Shown here in pieces: positions 22,140 to 33,999 of a stretch of 64,000 nucleotides of DNA; position 1 is the stretch's first letter, and each line of letters opens with the position of its first letter. Made by a program: the position numbers and the translations under genes. This stretch comes from Liolophura sinensis (lineage: Eukaryota; Mollusca; Polyplacophora; Chitonida; Chitonidae). The stretch covers positions 16,811,127-16,875,126 of the forward strand of contig NC_088297.1 in assembly GCF_032854445.1 (NCBI RefSeq), given 5' to 3'. The notes beneath the pieces are model-generated. The model saw nothing but the letters and a program-made list of their open reading frames with translations, was not told where the DNA came from and made no database searches.

Positions 22140-24420
22140 TGTAAATGAAAGTTGTCTGTTAAGGCTGACGTATGAAAAGCGTTATAATTTAAAGGGCAAT
22201 CGTTTTTCTTGAATAATAGATAAGCACACTCTTCCAAGCGAATTTCATACATGTTTAAGGTTTCCACTCGGCGTGAAAATAAAAGGAAGTAAATGACAAG
22301 CCAAATTGAAGTTACAAGTCATTTTGAATATCAGACAACTTAAAATATATAAGGTTTTCATTTGATTCGAATAATCTCTTCAGGAAATGGTCTTGTTGGA
22401 GTTATGAAGACGTTGGTCATTCAGGGACACACGCTCAACAAAATAGTTACATCGTCGAAATCATCTTAGATTCAATGAATTGACTTTCAACTATCTGTTG
22501 TCCAAAATCTGTGGTCGCTTTTCTCGTTCTCTTTTCGTGTACTTTTTCACATTTTTGCAAAATGTTTATTCAAGTCCGGCATGATTCTGTATAGACTGAT
22601 GTAATCATACCTTTTATGAAGCCCAGAATTAAACTGGTCAATACAACAAAATGTAGTCTTGTCTCCATAGTCATATAAGCAAGGTGTGTAAGATGATACC
22701 ACCATATTTGCCTATAGACCTATATAGCCTACCCGGACGGCTTTTGATTGCACAGGTGTATAGCATTAGTCAGGTACATTTATTTTGACCGTCATTGCAT
22801 TTGTAAACAAGGGACAGTCCAGCTATCTAATATGTTTGTAGATCGGATTATAAAAAGAGTTTATGGACTCTCGCCTCTAAAGCTATAATAGAGCTGACAA
22901 AGAATGGCTGACAAAGCTATGCAAAGGCAAACGGGGGCAGTTCCAAGTTCGGCCATGTTTAAAGGCAAAGACAAAAAATGAAATAAATATCAGACAAAAG
23001 GTTTTTGAGCATTGTCCCGGAACAGAGAATGGAATTTTTCAACATCGTACAATGCCTTCGATTCTGCGGTGGTCTATTTGGACCCACTGAACATCAATGA
23101 CGTCACTTCCGAATGTTTTGCTTCAAATACTTCGCATCAAGGTCCATTCGGGCAATAAGCAGAAATCTACCAGCGTGCTATGACGCCACTGGTTACAAAT
23201 ATGGTCGTAGATTGCAGTGTTTTAAATTTATTTAACTCAGTCTGACTTGTTCGAGAAAACAATCTTTAATAAAAGGAAAAAGAGATCGAACTATTTTTCT
23301 GGACACCGCTTGATAATCGTTCATTTAAATATCACATTTATGATATAATAGGTCTATATTAAGGCTTAAACTTGTCTGTGAGGTTTGTGGAGAAGTCACG
23401 TAAAAGTTCGCGTGAAACAAAGGCAAAAAAGAGATGCCATTTATGATACATTGCATAACTTTATGACTATGGTTGTTTTCCTGATCAACTGCATGCTAAA
23501 TTATACAGGAAGAAATCTGTAGATTTTTTTTAAAATTAAACGGGCTTTTGTATTCTCTTATTATTATTATTTCTTTTTGTTTTGGTTTTTTGTGGTTGTT
23601 GTTTTTTGTTTTAATGAAAATAAATAATAACATCGGCTTTATGTAATTAGGGGTTTAGAATTCAAGAAGGAAACATTGTCGGTGAACATGCTGTACATGA
23701 GTCTCTTGTTTATATTGGTATAAGCGATTCACGCACGATGTGTGGCCTGCATGGCGTACATATATACATGTTCACTATAAGTGGCCATGTAAAGGAAAAC
23801 ATAAATTCGTCCTATATAGGTATACAAGTTTATGCCCATCCAAACGGCATATAGTTTTGACAGAGAATATCATCTTTCCACGTCGGCATTTTTCTTTTGA
23901 AGTCGTGCGTTAAATTCCAGACTCTATGTGTATACGATCAAAAGAATGCAGCCTTGATATGACTATCGTCTGAAGAATCTTCCATTTTCATTTGTTTCTA
24001 CTCGCCAGCCACCCGTGGTGTCAACTGAAATGTAACGCTGTTTGACTGCACGAAATAAGTCTGTTAGCTGGTTCAACTTTCACCCATAAACGCCTCTCTG
24101 GCCGCAGAGCCCGCCTTATCGTGTTCATCTAATGAATGAATGCATGTAAGAAGTAATTGAAATTAAACAGGCTCTCGACCTTTTATTTTGAGCTGACAGA
24201 TTTGAGCAGCGATATACCGTTGTGTGGTCAAGTTCTCCTATGGTGTCCAATAGCAGTGATATCTTGGTCATTATATCAGTGATTTATGAAATTGGCCCTG
24301 TTTGTGAAAATGTCTTCATAATTGCACGAAGGTTAATAAACCCCAAATGGCGCTTTTCGAATTAGCGATAATAAAGAAAAAAGTTCTCCAAGGGAGATCA
24401 GTCGAAGAGATGGGAATTTG
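22140..24420. other. Intergenic, no gene seen
   Basis: About 2.3 kb with no repeat family or coding exon that I recognise. The one notable short site is a CRE/ETS motif at 23098. Confidence 0.5.
23098..23111 (+). promoter_or_regulatory. Composite CRE/ETS-like site
   Basis: TGACGTCA (a full palindromic CRE) is directly followed by CTTCCG (ETS core on the minus strand). This arrangement is typical of CpG promoters, but here it stands alone in non-CpG-rich DNA with no adjacent gene. Confidence 0.3.
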
Positions 24421-24469
24421 GATAATTCTATCGTGAAATCTTACCCTTGTAAACTTCAAGTGGAGTAGA

Positions 24470-24600
24470 CAAATCCATCACCATAGCAACAGGTGGCACG
24501 GCCCTCTCCCATGAGCCGGAGCGCGTGAGGGCAGAAGCTAACTCCATTGGCCATTGTCCTTTGATTGACAGCTACAGAAAATATGCTCCAGACGAAAGCT
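24470..24600. promoter_or_regulatory. Possible cis-regulatory element (X-box, CCATTGG, PBX/MEIS)
   Basis: Within about 90 bp: CCATAGCAAC (24481-24490, complement of the RFX X-box GTTGCTATGG), CCATTGG (24544-24550) and TGATTGACAG (24562-24571), the canonical PBX-MEIS composite site. Local GC is higher than the surroundings. A minus-strand ORF across it has no splice sites. It lies about 9 kb upstream of the Osr first exon. Confidence 0.35.
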
Positions 24601-24679
24601 CGTCTGGCCTTCCATGGGTCTGGCGTGACACTCGCTCTAGGTGATTTCAACATTTATCTGATAATGAGCTCGCCAGTTT

Positions 24680-27570
24680 TACACGATTAAAATTACATTC
24701 GAGGTGTCACACCGTCTCGAGTCGATCTGTATAGAGGTTTAGAGAGATTCAAGTGAAACTGATACCGCAGTCTGGATTTCTCAGTGCCTATCATCGCCAG
24801 CCATGGCCTTTCATAACGCTGGCTGGATTATTGTCTCGAACTGTATCGTCTGAAGGATCTTTCACACCCCTTCTCATATAATTATTTTAACTGTCTGCGG
24901 CAATTTCGCTCTCTGTATGGAATTCGCATTTGACGTCTGAAAATATTTATACCAACTGAAATATTTGCTCACTACACGAAATCAAAATACAAAAGTGCGA
25001 AATATGTTAAGCTTTTGGAGTTCATTTTTTGTCTCCCTCTATAAAAAATACTTATGTCGAGAAGTTGCTATGACATAACAAAGAGAGTAAGTAGGAGTAA
25101 ATTCGAGAAAAAATAGCAGGCCTTCAATACGTCTAATTTACCTTAATTCACTTTCAGATCGATTAAGCATTTTTCACCTGTTCGCGATTAAGAGTTATGG
25201 GAGCAAAATTTTAAACACGAAAATGGTATTTGAACACATATTTGCTTCAGTTTCTTTTAGGCAACTGACATATATAGGAAATTAATACATACAATTTTTA
25301 AAACATATGTTTAAATAATTGATTACTAAATTTTGAATAGAGGAAGAAACACGCAATAGGAACAGAAGCAAAATTTGGCTGTTTTACGTGAAATAACTTA
25401 AACAAATAAAGCCTCTCTTGTATTCCGTCTGGGTTATCTTAGACGAAAGTGCGAGTCATCATTTTCACAATTTGTTATAATTCTCTTGAATTTTACTAAA
25501 GTTTGTCTTCAGAGCTTATATACTGGCTATTGAAGAAGAGGACGTATGGTGTCACTGTAATACTAGTGTCAAACAGTGCTTCTACAGTAAACTTTGGTGT
25601 CAGTTTGGGCTACGGAGTTTCCCGTAGATAAACAGCGCTCTTCTGGTTGTAAATTTACAGCCAATTGCGTAGTGCTGTAAAACCGAAGCATCGTCTTATT
25701 GTTTTCTGACAGCTTAAGTCCTGGAAACATACAAAAACAAATAACAGCATACTTTAGCAGGAAGTCAAGTTATAACTAAAATCTCGAGGTAAATCAGTCA
25801 CGCTTACACATACATATGCATACAGTAGACACCCATCACATTTACACAGTTACGTTTTCTAGATTTACCGTATATATTTTCGCGCAGAATTCACAGTACG
25901 TTTCGCTGTCCATAAATATATATTGTATGTGTATATATATCGGGCGTCGGAAGCAATTTGAAAGTGTTACACACCCATGGGTCGACTATCCCAGCACAAA
26001 ATCAAGGGACGAGGGGCCGCCTTGGCCCCGGAAGCTTTGGTATGCTAGACGGCTTCAGGTGCCCTGAAAATCGTCTTACGGGTTTTTTTTTTTTATTCTT
26101 CACATTGTAGTTTCAAGTGCTTAACTCTCCACAGTGCACATGTGAGTGCATGGGCCTTCATTTTGTTAGTCGCCATTAAATTGGTTCTACTCTACTTTTG
26201 ATTTATTTTATTTTACTTTTAAAGTTTGTTTGTTTTTTGGTTGTTGTTTTTTTTTTTTTTGGATGAGAAGTGGCCGTACTGCTTCCGACACTACTGTATA
26301 CTATACAGTAATTTTATAGAGTGCCTGTGTTAAATTTCACCATTTTCCATTTCTTTAAATACGTGTATGTATAATGTCCTGTTCACTAGGGACTTTGACA
26401 TTGGAAACGTGCTTAAGATAAGTTAAGCGAAGTAGCTGTATATCGCATGGACTTGGATTTATTCCAATCCAACTGCCATGCATCATTTTCAGCTGTCATA
26501 TAAAAATGTACGCTAGAGTGTGTTATTTTCATAATACATAGCTGGGTACCCGTGACCCAAGGCCTATACCCAGGATAAACTATATCTTTTACAGTACTTC
26601 TGTACTTGAATTATATATGACGAATATTGTGTTGATAAAGTTTTTTATGGATTAATGTAAATTTCACAACACAGCCATATTTTAAGTTATACAACCCAAC
26701 ATTATTTATTTATTTATTTATTTAAGGTCTGAAAATAAATTTAGAAAATAAACTCTTCGGCTTAATGTCATTTCCACCATGTATTATAAATTAAGATGTC
26801 CTGGGTTTCAAGCTCAATTAACCATCCATGTACAGCAATTCTAGAGCGGTGACGTCTAATAAATTACATCTAACATCAATGGAATTTCTTTTTACCCAAT
26901 TCTGCTTATACCAAAGTCCTATTGAACGAGTAATTAGCTACTGTTACATGAACGGTTATAGAATACAACCCTAAGAGAGGAAAATTCACTAGATGTCGGA
27001 TTTCACCGGTTACGTGTGACCACTTGGCAGATATCATACTGTCGTCGCCGATCTGGTTTCACGCTCTATGCTATATTTTTATAAATGTATTTTATAAATC
27101 CACGTTTATTATAGAATTAAATTTTGACTTCTGTGCCCTCTGTTGCACGAAGCCATATGGGTATAAAAGAATCAGTCAATTAAACAAGAAACATAAAAAA
27201 GTGATGTATGGCCACAAGATGCCACGCATGCGCATATTTAAAGTTGTACACCCGTGATTAGGAACAAGAATCCCCAACAACATCTTCGGACAAATATACA
27301 GCTATTTGTCTCCGCTAAAAAGCGAACCTTTCCTTGAACCTATTACTACAAAACATAAACATAAATGACACGACATATAAAAGTTGCAGCATCTAACACC
27401 TAGAGTATTTCGCAGACTATTTTTAGGTCGTCCCCAAACATGTATGAGATTAAGACATTGAAAAAAGCTTTTAAAGACTGAATATTTTCATTTTAAAATA
27501 CTGTAAGGATACGTTTCATAGGAAGCTAACTCAACCACTTGTAACTGTCGGTTACGTTATTTTTTTTTTT
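24680..27570. other. Intergenic, no gene seen
   Basis: AT-rich sequence with T-runs at about 26081-26093 and 26248-26260 and a (ttta)n run at 26703-26724. No exon or SINE recognised. Confidence 0.5.
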
Positions 27571-27575
27571 TTTTT

Positions 27576-27817
27576 GTGAAGGTGGTTAGCGTGCCAGCGC
27601 GACGCAATATCCAAGGAACCTCTCACCAATGCAGTCGCTGTGAGTTCAAGTTCTGCTCATGCTGGCTTCGTCACGGGTCGAACATGGAAACGTCTGTCAG
27701 CAACCTGCGGATACATGGTATCGGGCTCCCACAGGGGCTCTGTCAGGTTTCCTCCCACACATAATGCTGGCTGTCGTCGTATAAGTGAAATATTCGTGAG
27801 TAAAATAAAATAAAATA
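27576..27817 (+). mobile_element. SINE family A, near full length
   Basis: Starts in the A box (aggtggttagcgtgccagcg), with the B box 'gtgagttcaagttc' near 27640, then 'cagcaacctgcggatacatg', 'gtataagtgaaatattcgtg' and an (aaaat)n tail. Confidence 0.85.
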
Positions 27818-27978
27818 TTTTTGTTTGGTTTCGAATGTTTGTAACACCCCGTTTAACATCATTCGATCATTTTACCAGGGTTCCAGATGCTAAGTGCTTA
27901 GTTTTAACACAGTCCGTATCAAGCTTAATTTTATTATAAATGTTATGGCGGTCAGTTTTGTGAGTGCAACGGTTTGAT

Positions 27979-28203
27979 TTTGTTTGATTCGTTTGATTGG
28001 TTTTTTACGCCGTACTCAAAAAACATTTCACTTATACGACGTGCGGCCGGCATTATGGTGGATGGAAACCAGGCAGAGCCCCGGGGAAACCCACGACCAT
28101 CCGCAGGTTTTAGGCAGACCTTCCCACATAGGGCCGGGAAGGAAGCCAGCATGAGCTGGACTTGAACTCACAGCGACCGCATTGGTGAGAGACTCCTGGG
28201 TCA
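27979..28203 (-). mobile_element. SINE family A, near full length
   Basis: 'cgtttgattggttttttacg', 'acgaccatccgcaggtttta', the B-box complement 'gacttgaactcacagcgacc' and 'gagactcctgggtca'. Head missing. Tail-to-tail with the copy at 27576. Confidence 0.87.
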
Positions 28204-28329
28204 GTGAGTGCAAGGGAAACCGGAGTACATGCCCACCGAACTTCGGCAAATTACCGACAACCTTTCTCATGTGAAACGTTCATAAAATGTATGCACATGA
28301 CATTGGTAGGAGACTATTAAATGACGTGT

Positions 28330-28398
28330 TGCCGAGGCCATATAAGTGAAATATAGTTAACTACTGCGTAAAACGCCAATCCAACAAATCAAAAAATA
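28330..28398 (+). mobile_element. SINE family A tail fragment
   Basis: 'ccatataagtgaaatatagt', then 'tgcgtaaaacgccaatccaa' and an A-rich end. Diverged. Confidence 0.65.
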
Positions 28399-28871
28399 TG
28401 TCCCAAATTTTTTCAATCGTGTATTTTGAAGTAATTACTTGTTCAATGTCTGGATCCGCTTATACGAGACTGACGTTTGATTTGTGAATTAGATTTCTTG
28501 CCCAAAACATTAAAAAATAAACAAATACTAGTATATGAATGGTGGCTCAGCTGCTGCATTGCACAAACTACCAAGTGCCTGGATGGCCATGGCGGTCAAA
28601 GGTTATCGGAGAACATGCCTGACAACACGGATCAATTAAAAAATTACATGAACGTTATGGTGCTTTTTCGGCGCTTATCTCCTCAGCAATGGCTCTCCAG
28701 GTTCACATTCGGTGTTTGAAATCGGCAGACTGGGCGTTTTCCTACGGCTGATTACAATTAAAAGCTCCCCACTCCTCTTGTCATAAGCATTTTTAAGATA
28801 AACCCACGTGTTTTGCGCTCTTTGGCTAATTTCTAGTCAACAGCTCTGTCCTATAAAGTATGCATGCTCCT

Positions 28872-29008
28872 GTAGCCCCCGTGGCCGAGGTGGTTAGCGT
28901 ACCAGCACGGTACAGTGAACAAGGAGCCTCTCACCAATGCAGTCGCTGTGAGTTCAAGTTCAGCAGACGCTGCCGTCCTCTCCTGCCGGATGGTTGTGAA
29001 TTTTCCCT
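28872..29008 (+). mobile_element. SINE family A head fragment
   Basis: 'cccgtggccgaggtggttag', 'aggagcctctcaccaatgca' and the B box 'gtgagttcaagttc', then a deletion leading to 'ccggatggttgtgaattttc'. The 3' tail is absent. Confidence 0.78.
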
Positions 29009-29009
29009 T

Positions 29010-29880
29010 GACAACCGTGTTAAAAAAACATCAACCAAATGCATGCTGCTTGATGATGAGTTATTGATTTTGGCTGATAGTGGATTAAAAAAATCCACTA
29101 TAAATACAAAATATGTACATGTATTAAGAGATTCCTTTCTCAAAAGCGTTCCTCTTGTCTAAAACGGTGGATCAGTAAGATCCCAGGCTGAAATGCAACT
29201 CTCGCAGGAGATTCGTCAGAAATCTCCTGTGTGAAACAGTCTTGAGTGTGGTGTGAGAAAATTTCTCAGTTACTTGTTAAATGTCGGCTGTTCATTCCAA
29301 ACTCTCCAGATTCCACCATACATAAACCTAACCGCTATTAGTAAATATTTAAGGATTATCTGGGGTTAAGATAGATAGATTCGTTTTTCTTAATCCCAGG
29401 TATTACGTTAAGCAAGAAAGTAATCAAGTAAATAAAGGAAACAATATTGTACGAACTGTTCGTTTGGGCCTTTTCTTTCCTTTTGTCCTTCTGCTTTTGA
29501 CAAATAAGGTATCGTGTCGTGTCGTCTGCATGATTATGTTGCTATACAGCCGGATTTTTGTGACCATAGTTTGACTGAGGTCTGCGCAATTATGACTAAA
29601 TCCCTAACCAATGTTTATGTCACAGGGCTGTGCCATATGTTAATATCATATATACATCAGACGGCACAGCTGCCAGAGCACTTCCCCCAGTACTCGAGAA
29701 CAATGGTAAGCCATGAATTATATGAGTACACATTTTCGATGTCAAGGTCATGACCTAGAGGGTACATCGGTGAAGGCTGTACTTGACCGGAGACGAAATC
29801 TGCAGAGTTACATTGACTGTATACCTGGGATTGCCGTGAGATTTGTATACCTAAGGCGACGCGGGTTCAATCCCCAGACA
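29010..29880. other. Intergenic, no gene seen
   Basis: Possible old family C SINE at about 29200-29400. A B-box-like 'gcgggttcaatccccag' at 29862-29878 lies directly before the next SINE and may be a tRNA-like remnant. No exons. Confidence 0.4.
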
Positions 29881-29894
29881 GATCATTCTTAAGA

Positions 29895-30156
29895 GGGGGC
29901 CTCCTTGGCTCAGACGGTTAGCGCGCTAGCGAAGCGTAATGACCCAGGAGCCTCTCACCAATGCGGTCGCTGTGAGTTCAAGTCCAGCTCATGCTGGCTT
30001 CCTCTCCAGCCGTAAGTGGGACGGCCTGTCGGCAACCTGCGGATGATCGTGGGTTTTCCCCGAGCTGTGCTCGGTTTCCACCCACCATAATGCTGTCCGC
30101 CGTCGTATAAGTGAAATATTCTTGAGTACGGTGTAAAACACCAATGAAATAAATAA
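29895..30156 (+). mobile_element. SINE family A, full length with 13-bp target duplications
   Basis: The body starts 'gggggcctccttggctcaga' and ends in (aaat)n. It is flanked by perfect direct repeats 'atcattcttaaga' at 29882-29894 and 30157-30169. A box at the head, B box 'gtgagttcaagtcc' near 29972. This copy defines the true ends of the family (262 bp). Confidence 0.95.
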
Positions 30157-30169
30157 ATCATTCTTAAGA

Positions 30170-31480
30170 CACATTAATCTTTGCACAACTGGATTGATGA
30201 TGATCAATACAAAAGCGCCAAGTACTGTTCGGCCCTGTGTGAGTACGCATGAAGAGTTTTGAACGTAAGCATCCTCGTGGATTTCTTGTGAAATAGCACA
30301 ATGAATGTAACAGTATCATTTAGACCAGTCTGCTATACACGGAGACACCGTCGTGATAAAACCGAAGTAGCTTTCAAAGTAACATTTAACCCTAAATACA
30401 CACAATAAGGTAAATTCTGCATCTGTTGTTTGCAAAGTTCTGGGTACAAGAAGGGCAAGGCATTGGTAAAATTGTCAACAGCGACCTCTGCTGGTACTTG
30501 ACGATGGTCACCAATTCAAGTCACGACCTACGCACATGTGTGTCTTATATTTATTTATTTATTTGATTGTTGATGAATGAAATTGGGATTAAGGCTTTCC
30601 GCCACGTCGGCAATATCTCAGCCGTATCCTGGCGAGACAATCGAAAACTTTTTAACTTACGGTAAGGTGCATATATACCCAGAACTATTATTCGTAGTCA
30701 ATGCTTTATAGCCAAATAAAACGCATTTGCCACTTATTTGCATTGGCTGACAGATATAGCTCGCCCGAAGAAGCGAGAGCGCTTGGAGATACCACATGTC
30801 AGAAATTCCTGTGGTTTTATAATATAAACATTTTTTAACTGAATTATCCTACTTTTTTATGCATACATATACGCGACGTTAAGATTATCAACATCGTTGA
30901 AGTCATTCCCTTCATTAATTGGTTGAAACATCATTTGAGGCCGTGTCCAGGCGAAGCACCCTGTTGTAGTCTAGACCTGGATACCATGTAAACCAAGTGG
31001 CAATAAACATGCCAAAGTAACGACATTCTACACTCGTCTGTGGCATTCCTTTGCTCTAGTGTTTATAGATTTTTTTAAAAAATTTGGCAACACTGGCATT
31101 CCAGGACAGCCTTTGTTTTTCGACCGAGATTTTGCCAAAAAAGAAAAATAGACTTGCAAGTGGGCATAGGATAAGGGAGAGGTTGAGGTCTTCAATTTAG
31201 CTCAAATGCTGAAGAAAATCACCCCATGACACACCCCCCCCCCCCCAACACACACACCATTTATAATATCCATCTTAAAATCTCAAACAGCAACCTTGAT
31301 ATTCACCTACATAAATCAGCATTTTGTTCAAAGCATGTGAAAGCATTATTTTATCATCCCTGGCATTATTAATTATTCGTTATAATGTGTCCGTGTATAA
31401 ATATAGAATGATTTAAGCTTACATGTAAATGTACAACTATTAAAATATCTTGTAAATCTTGTGATTTTCTTTGGCAGAAT
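30170..31480. other. Intergenic, no gene seen
   Basis: Includes a C-run at 31226-31239 and a short (ttta)n at 30551-30565. No coding signal. Confidence 0.5.
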
Positions 31481-31489
31481 TTTTTTTTT

Positions 31490-31625
31490 TTTTATTTATT
31501 TATCTAATTGGTGTTTTACGCCGTTCTAAAGAAAATTTCATTTATACGTGGGAGGTAACCGGGCAAAGCCCGGCAGAAACCCACGACCATACGCAGGTTG
31601 CTGATAGGCCTTCCCACGTACACGC
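31490..31625 (-). mobile_element. SINE family A, 3' half
   Basis: 'tatttatctaattggtgttt', 'tgggaggtaaccgggcaaag' and 'cccacgaccatacgcaggtt', ending at 'ttcccacgtac'. The block between tail and body is partly deleted. Confidence 0.78.
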
Positions 31626-31629
31626 AAAA

Positions 31630-33120
31630 AGAAATTTCGTAACTGTTGGATGCAGCTCTAGTATAGGTCGGCGTTGTGATATCTCCATACGCAGTGAGCT
31701 ACAAGGGTGTAAATTAAAAATCGAATGTTGGGTTTATGTTTCCATATAAGCATACAGTCTAATTACAGGGAGTTTTAATCAGGAGATTAAGTAGCGTTGT
31801 TTTAATTTGGGCCTGCCGAGCTACACCAAAGGCACCCTGGGTTAATTTGAAACGCTAGAAGCCATAAACCATCCCAAGTGGCAATGGCTTCGACCCTTGA
31901 AACAATGAAATTGTCACATTACCAGATAGGCCCTTCACTTCTCCCTCCCTTCACAGGAGAGCGCATGCACACAATGGCCGCAACAGGTGCGCGCTGAGCG
32001 CGGTAAGCGGCTGTATAGGCCCGCGCAGTCCCCGTAAATATACATCATCCTGTACCATATGTTATGTGTAAGGACAACTCGACAGTTAATTAATTATAAA
32101 TAGCTGGAGAATTCGTTGTGGATTGCTGTTTTATTGTGTCTGCTGGGATTGCTGAGCTGGATGCCCGCGATAAAGCTGCAGGGTGTGGGAAAAAAACAGG
32201 GTCTATTTTCAAGGTACATAATAATGCTATTGTTTTCAGCTTAGGTTTTTTGTTCAAGGTTGCATATCCTTTAAGTGACATTAAGTATAAACGGTAACCA
32301 AAGAAGTTGGAAAATGCAAGATAAGTATAATAGACGCAGTTCTACCTGGAACTAGTTAAGAAAAGATGACAATATGACAAAATTGTTAAGAGCACATGTA
32401 TATTTTTCATTTGAATTTTTAAAAAAACGTATTTATGTATTTAATTGACTGAGGTCTAATGTAATACACATGGTTATTTCACTTTTATGTTGTAGATGAA
32501 AACTTACCTTACTATGCATCACATCAAGTTTCGTTAAATGAAGGAAATGAAATTACAAGTATTTAATTAGGTACGAACGATCCCATTGGTAAACAGCCAT
32601 ATTCTTTATTTTGATTCCTTTTTTCTGCATTTGTTTGGTAATTTTTTAACGCCAGACGTAGCAGACATGATCTCCAATATAATGATGCTCAGTTCTATGG
32701 GTAGAGTATAGCCTCTGAATAAAACCATCATTTTGGCTAATCTTTGACAATTAAATTTACCACATGAGATATACACTTCGACGACTTTTGGGTAAAAGAC
32801 GCATTTCCCAGATAGGCGAATCTGTTTTGCGTTATTGTATATTTTTAAATTGTACAGTTAATAATATTTTTAAATATAACAATACTGATCAAGTCCTGTG
32901 TTTGAACATTAGTCCACATATTTCTACTTTGCTATGAGTATATACAGCTATACCAATTTATTTTAGGTTGCTGACAGACCTTCTGTATAATATGAGAGTT
33001 TATAACCATTTCTTCACCAGTCGCAATAAATAACGGGAATTCAAAACGCATTGATCATATTTACAAAAGGTTTTGTTCCTTACGATAACAGCGTATTTTG
33101 GTAGTGTTCTTGGCACACGG
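31630..33120. other. Intergenic, no gene seen
   Basis: A small CpG-rich patch at 31965-32030 contains ATGGCCGC and GCGCATGC, which resemble YY1 and NRF1 motifs, but no exon follows on either strand. Otherwise AT-rich. Confidence 0.4.
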
Positions 33121-33121
33121 A

Positions 33122-33455
33122 AGCGATGTCATGATTTTCGTGTCCACGGATGCCCAAGGATGTCATGATTTTCGCGTCCACTGATGCTCAAGGATGTCAT
33201 GATTTTCGTGTCCACGGATGCCTAAGGATGTCATGATTTTCGTGTCCACGGATGCCCAAGGATGTCGTGATTTTCGTGTCCACTGATGCCCAAGGATGTC
33301 ATGATTTTCGTGTCCACGGATTCCCAAGGATTTAATGATTTTCGTGTCCACGGATGCTCAAAGATGTCATGATTTTCTTGTCCACGGATGCTCAAAGATG
33401 TCATGATTTTCGTGTCCAAGGATGCCCAAGGATGTCAAGATTTTCGTGTCCAAGG
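33122..33455. repeat. 34-bp minisatellite
   Basis: Ten copies of a 34-bp unit, 'gatgtcatgattttcgtgtc' followed by 'cacggatgcccaag', with few substitutions. Three units equal 102 bp, so long open frames arise on the minus strand (DTKIMTSLGIRGHENHDIL-type repeats); these are not genes. Confidence 0.93.
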
Positions 33456-33839
33456 TTCATGGCCTGCAAATTAAAGCAGGATGCTCTATAATTTCGAACT
33501 ACATTACGTTACGTGCTATTCAGTAACATTTATAATAGCCTCGCTCTCACATCTTGTGTGGAGGCTTAGGTGGCACTAAGCGGTTGACGACGCACGTGTG
33601 GCCTTTAGCGCATACTAAAGTTTCTCGAAGACCCAGCACTTGTCTTCCACCAATATATAAATGTATATATAATCCTTCTAATTGTTGGAAGAGATATTAG
33701 TAGTGTTGAAAGTAGAATATAACATTGTCTTTATTAGCCTTTAGGATATGAGTATGTTGTTCATTAGATGGTCTAACCATGTAAGAAAAAAGAAACTCAA
33801 TATTCATGCTACAATTACATATATATTGGCTACAATGAG

Positions 33840-33990
33840 CACACGAGAAGTAGGGTAGTCAGTAACTTGGCAAAGGTTGGTGACTTACGCGGAGCATTCT
33901 GGTTTCTTCCATTCAATAAAACAGACTTCGGTCGTTTAAGTGAAAGATTACTGAGTATGGCGTTAATCAAGTATCACATAAATAAACAAA
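33840..33990 (+). mobile_element. SINE family C, 3' half
   Basis: 'cagtaacttggcaaaggttg', 'cattctggtttcttccattc', 'aagtgaaagattactgagta' and 'ggcgttaatcaa' then aaataaa. Same block order as the copies at 6860 and 40745. Confidence 0.6.
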
Positions 33991-33999
33991 ATATATGAC

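Noticed and set aside
29862-29894. tRNA gene suggested by 'gcgggttcaatcccc'
   Set aside because: B box only; no A box at the right distance and no acceptor stem.
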